A stretch of 6,239 nt of DNA, taken from contig JAKALX010000233.1 in assembly GCA_021823905.1 (NCBI GenBank), positions 1 to 6,239 on the forward strand, read 5' to 3'. Numbering within the stretch: position 1 is the stretch's first letter; every line of letters begins with the position of its first letter. The notes beneath the pieces were generated by a model. The model did not search any database. It saw only the letters and a program-made list of their open reading frames with translations, and had not been told where the DNA came from. Both the position numbers and the translations under genes were made by a program. Positions 5,750 through 6,239 of this stretch are shown here, piece after piece. This DNA comes from Chloroflexota bacterium. GTDB taxonomy: Bacteria; Chloroflexota; Dehalococcoidia; Tepidiformales; Tepidiformaceae.

Positions 5750-6239
5750 TCAGGCGGCGGGCTGGCGAACCGCCCCACGCGCCTGCATCAGCCAATCCGC
5801 GACATCCTGCTGCGCCGGCGTCAGCCGTTCGTAGCGAAGCCGCAATTCGACGTGATCCTCGACCTGCTCCACCGCAAGCAGCGTGCAGGGCAGCGTCACC
5901 CGTTTCGACGGGCCGTCGACGCTCACGTCGACGCGAGCTTCGCCAACGTGGCGCTCGGCGGCGACTCGCAACCCGGCTGCTGATACGTCGACGAGAGTGG
6001 CGGCGAGCCGCGGTGCGCCGGGCGACCGGCCGGCGACCTCACATGGGCTTCGGAGTTCGGCTCGCGCGGCGACCCGTCGCTCCTCTTCTTGCCACCCCGG
6101 TTCCGCGACGTTGAACCACGCGCTCGGGCGCTGGACGCTGCGAACCGTAGCGGAGGCGACCGCACGGGTGCCTCCGCTGGCGCGGACAAGGAGGATCGAT
6201 TCGCCCTGGACCACGGGAACCGGCTGCCCGTAGAGAAGC
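5750..6239 (-). CDS. PilZ-domain protein, probable cyclic-di-GMP receptor (5' end cut)
   Basis: The frame is open from the right window edge down to a TGA at 5752-5750. A GTG at 6214-6212 could start a 154-residue product, but codons upstream of it stay open and read LLYGQPVPV, so the true start probably lies outside. The C-terminal half carries the PilZ signature: RRVAAR (residues 46-51 counted from that GTG), then DVSAAG (76-81), matching RxxxR and DxSxxG, the two motifs that bind cyclic di-GMP. Beta-rich sequence follows (ARVDVSVD, VTLPCTLLAV, HVELRLRYERL), then a terminal helix (TPAQQDVADWLMQAR). The beta-rich N-terminal part resembles the YcgR-type flanking domain, though weakly. No enzymatic domain or membrane segment is visible in this part. 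It likely couples second-messenger level to motility, surface polysaccharide or secretion, but no neighbour identifies the target. It converges on tgt with an 11-base gap. Confidence 0.85.
   Translation of the reverse strand, partial: LLYGQPVPVVQGESILLVRASGGTRAVASATVRSVQRPSAWFNVAEPGWQEEERRVAARAELRSPCEVAGRSPGAPRLAATLVDVSAAGLRVAAERHVGEARVDVSVDGPSKRVTLPCTLLAVEQVEDHVELRLRYERLTPAQQDVADWLMQARGAVRQPAA

Noticed and set aside
171..5752. All seven genes end in TGA, considered as a hint of unusual stop codon use.
   Set aside because: In the ATGA, GTGA and TGATG junctions the overlap itself requires TGA, and TGA is the common stop in GC-rich bacteria. No in-frame TGA needs to be read through, so the standard bacterial code holds.
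5753..5774. GGCGG ... CCGCC as a possible terminator hairpin after tgt.
   Set aside because: The stem is only five pairs with a long loop, lies inside the PilZ coding sequence and has no T tract. Such pairs are frequent by chance in GC-rich DNA.
4746..5795. A 349-codon minus-strand open frame across tgt.
   Set aside because: It overlaps the complete, motif-rich tgt gene and the end of the PilZ gene in another frame. Its translation is low-complexity and unrecognisable.
5596..6233. Plus-strand open frames after tgt (5596-6114 and 5883-6233).
   Set aside because: Their translations are Arg/Ala/Pro-rich shadow sequence, while the minus strand of the same DNA encodes a PilZ domain with both RxxxR and DxSxxG motifs.

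Overview
This is a GC-rich, almost wholly coding bacterial chromosome segment. It holds six plus-strand genes packed head to tail (positions 1-5738) and one convergent minus-strand gene that runs off the right edge. The plus-strand order is: 3' end of mltG, aroE, an unrecognised membrane-anchored protein, aroC, a fused aroK-aroB, and tgt. Four of the five junctions overlap by 1-4 bases (ATGA, GTGA, or two TGATG) and the fifth has a 7-base gap. This looks like one transcription unit with translational coupling throughout. No intergenic stretch exceeds 11 bases, and I saw no tRNA, rRNA, CRISPR array, insertion sequence or convincing terminator.

The shikimate genes cover four of the seven steps from DAHP to chorismate: AroB (step 2), AroE (step 4), AroK (step 5) and AroC (step 7). 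DAHP synthase, 3-dehydroquinase and EPSP synthase must be encoded elsewhere. Steps 2 and 5 sit on one 554-residue polypeptide in which both catalytic sites look complete. The flanking genes serve other processes. MltG cleaves nascent peptidoglycan strands, and Tgt inserts a 7-deazaguanine base at the wobble position of certain tRNAs.

The order mltG - aroE - membrane protein - aroC - aroK - aroB recalls the actinobacterial arrangement (in Mycobacterium tuberculosis: mltG, aroE, Rv2551c, then aroC-aroK-aroB). The AroK-AroB fusion and the attached tgt suggest a different lineage. My best guess is a high-GC Chloroflexota or a deep-branching actinobacterial relative, but no marker here settles it.

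The right end (5750-6239, minus strand) encodes a PilZ-domain protein with an intact cyclic-di-GMP binding signature, truncated at its 5' end by the window edge. Nothing here amounts to a wholly new system. The points most worth following up are the Tgt substrate pocket, which carries a eukaryote-like Val in place of the bacterial Cys; the unknown protein between aroE and aroC; and the AroKB fusion.
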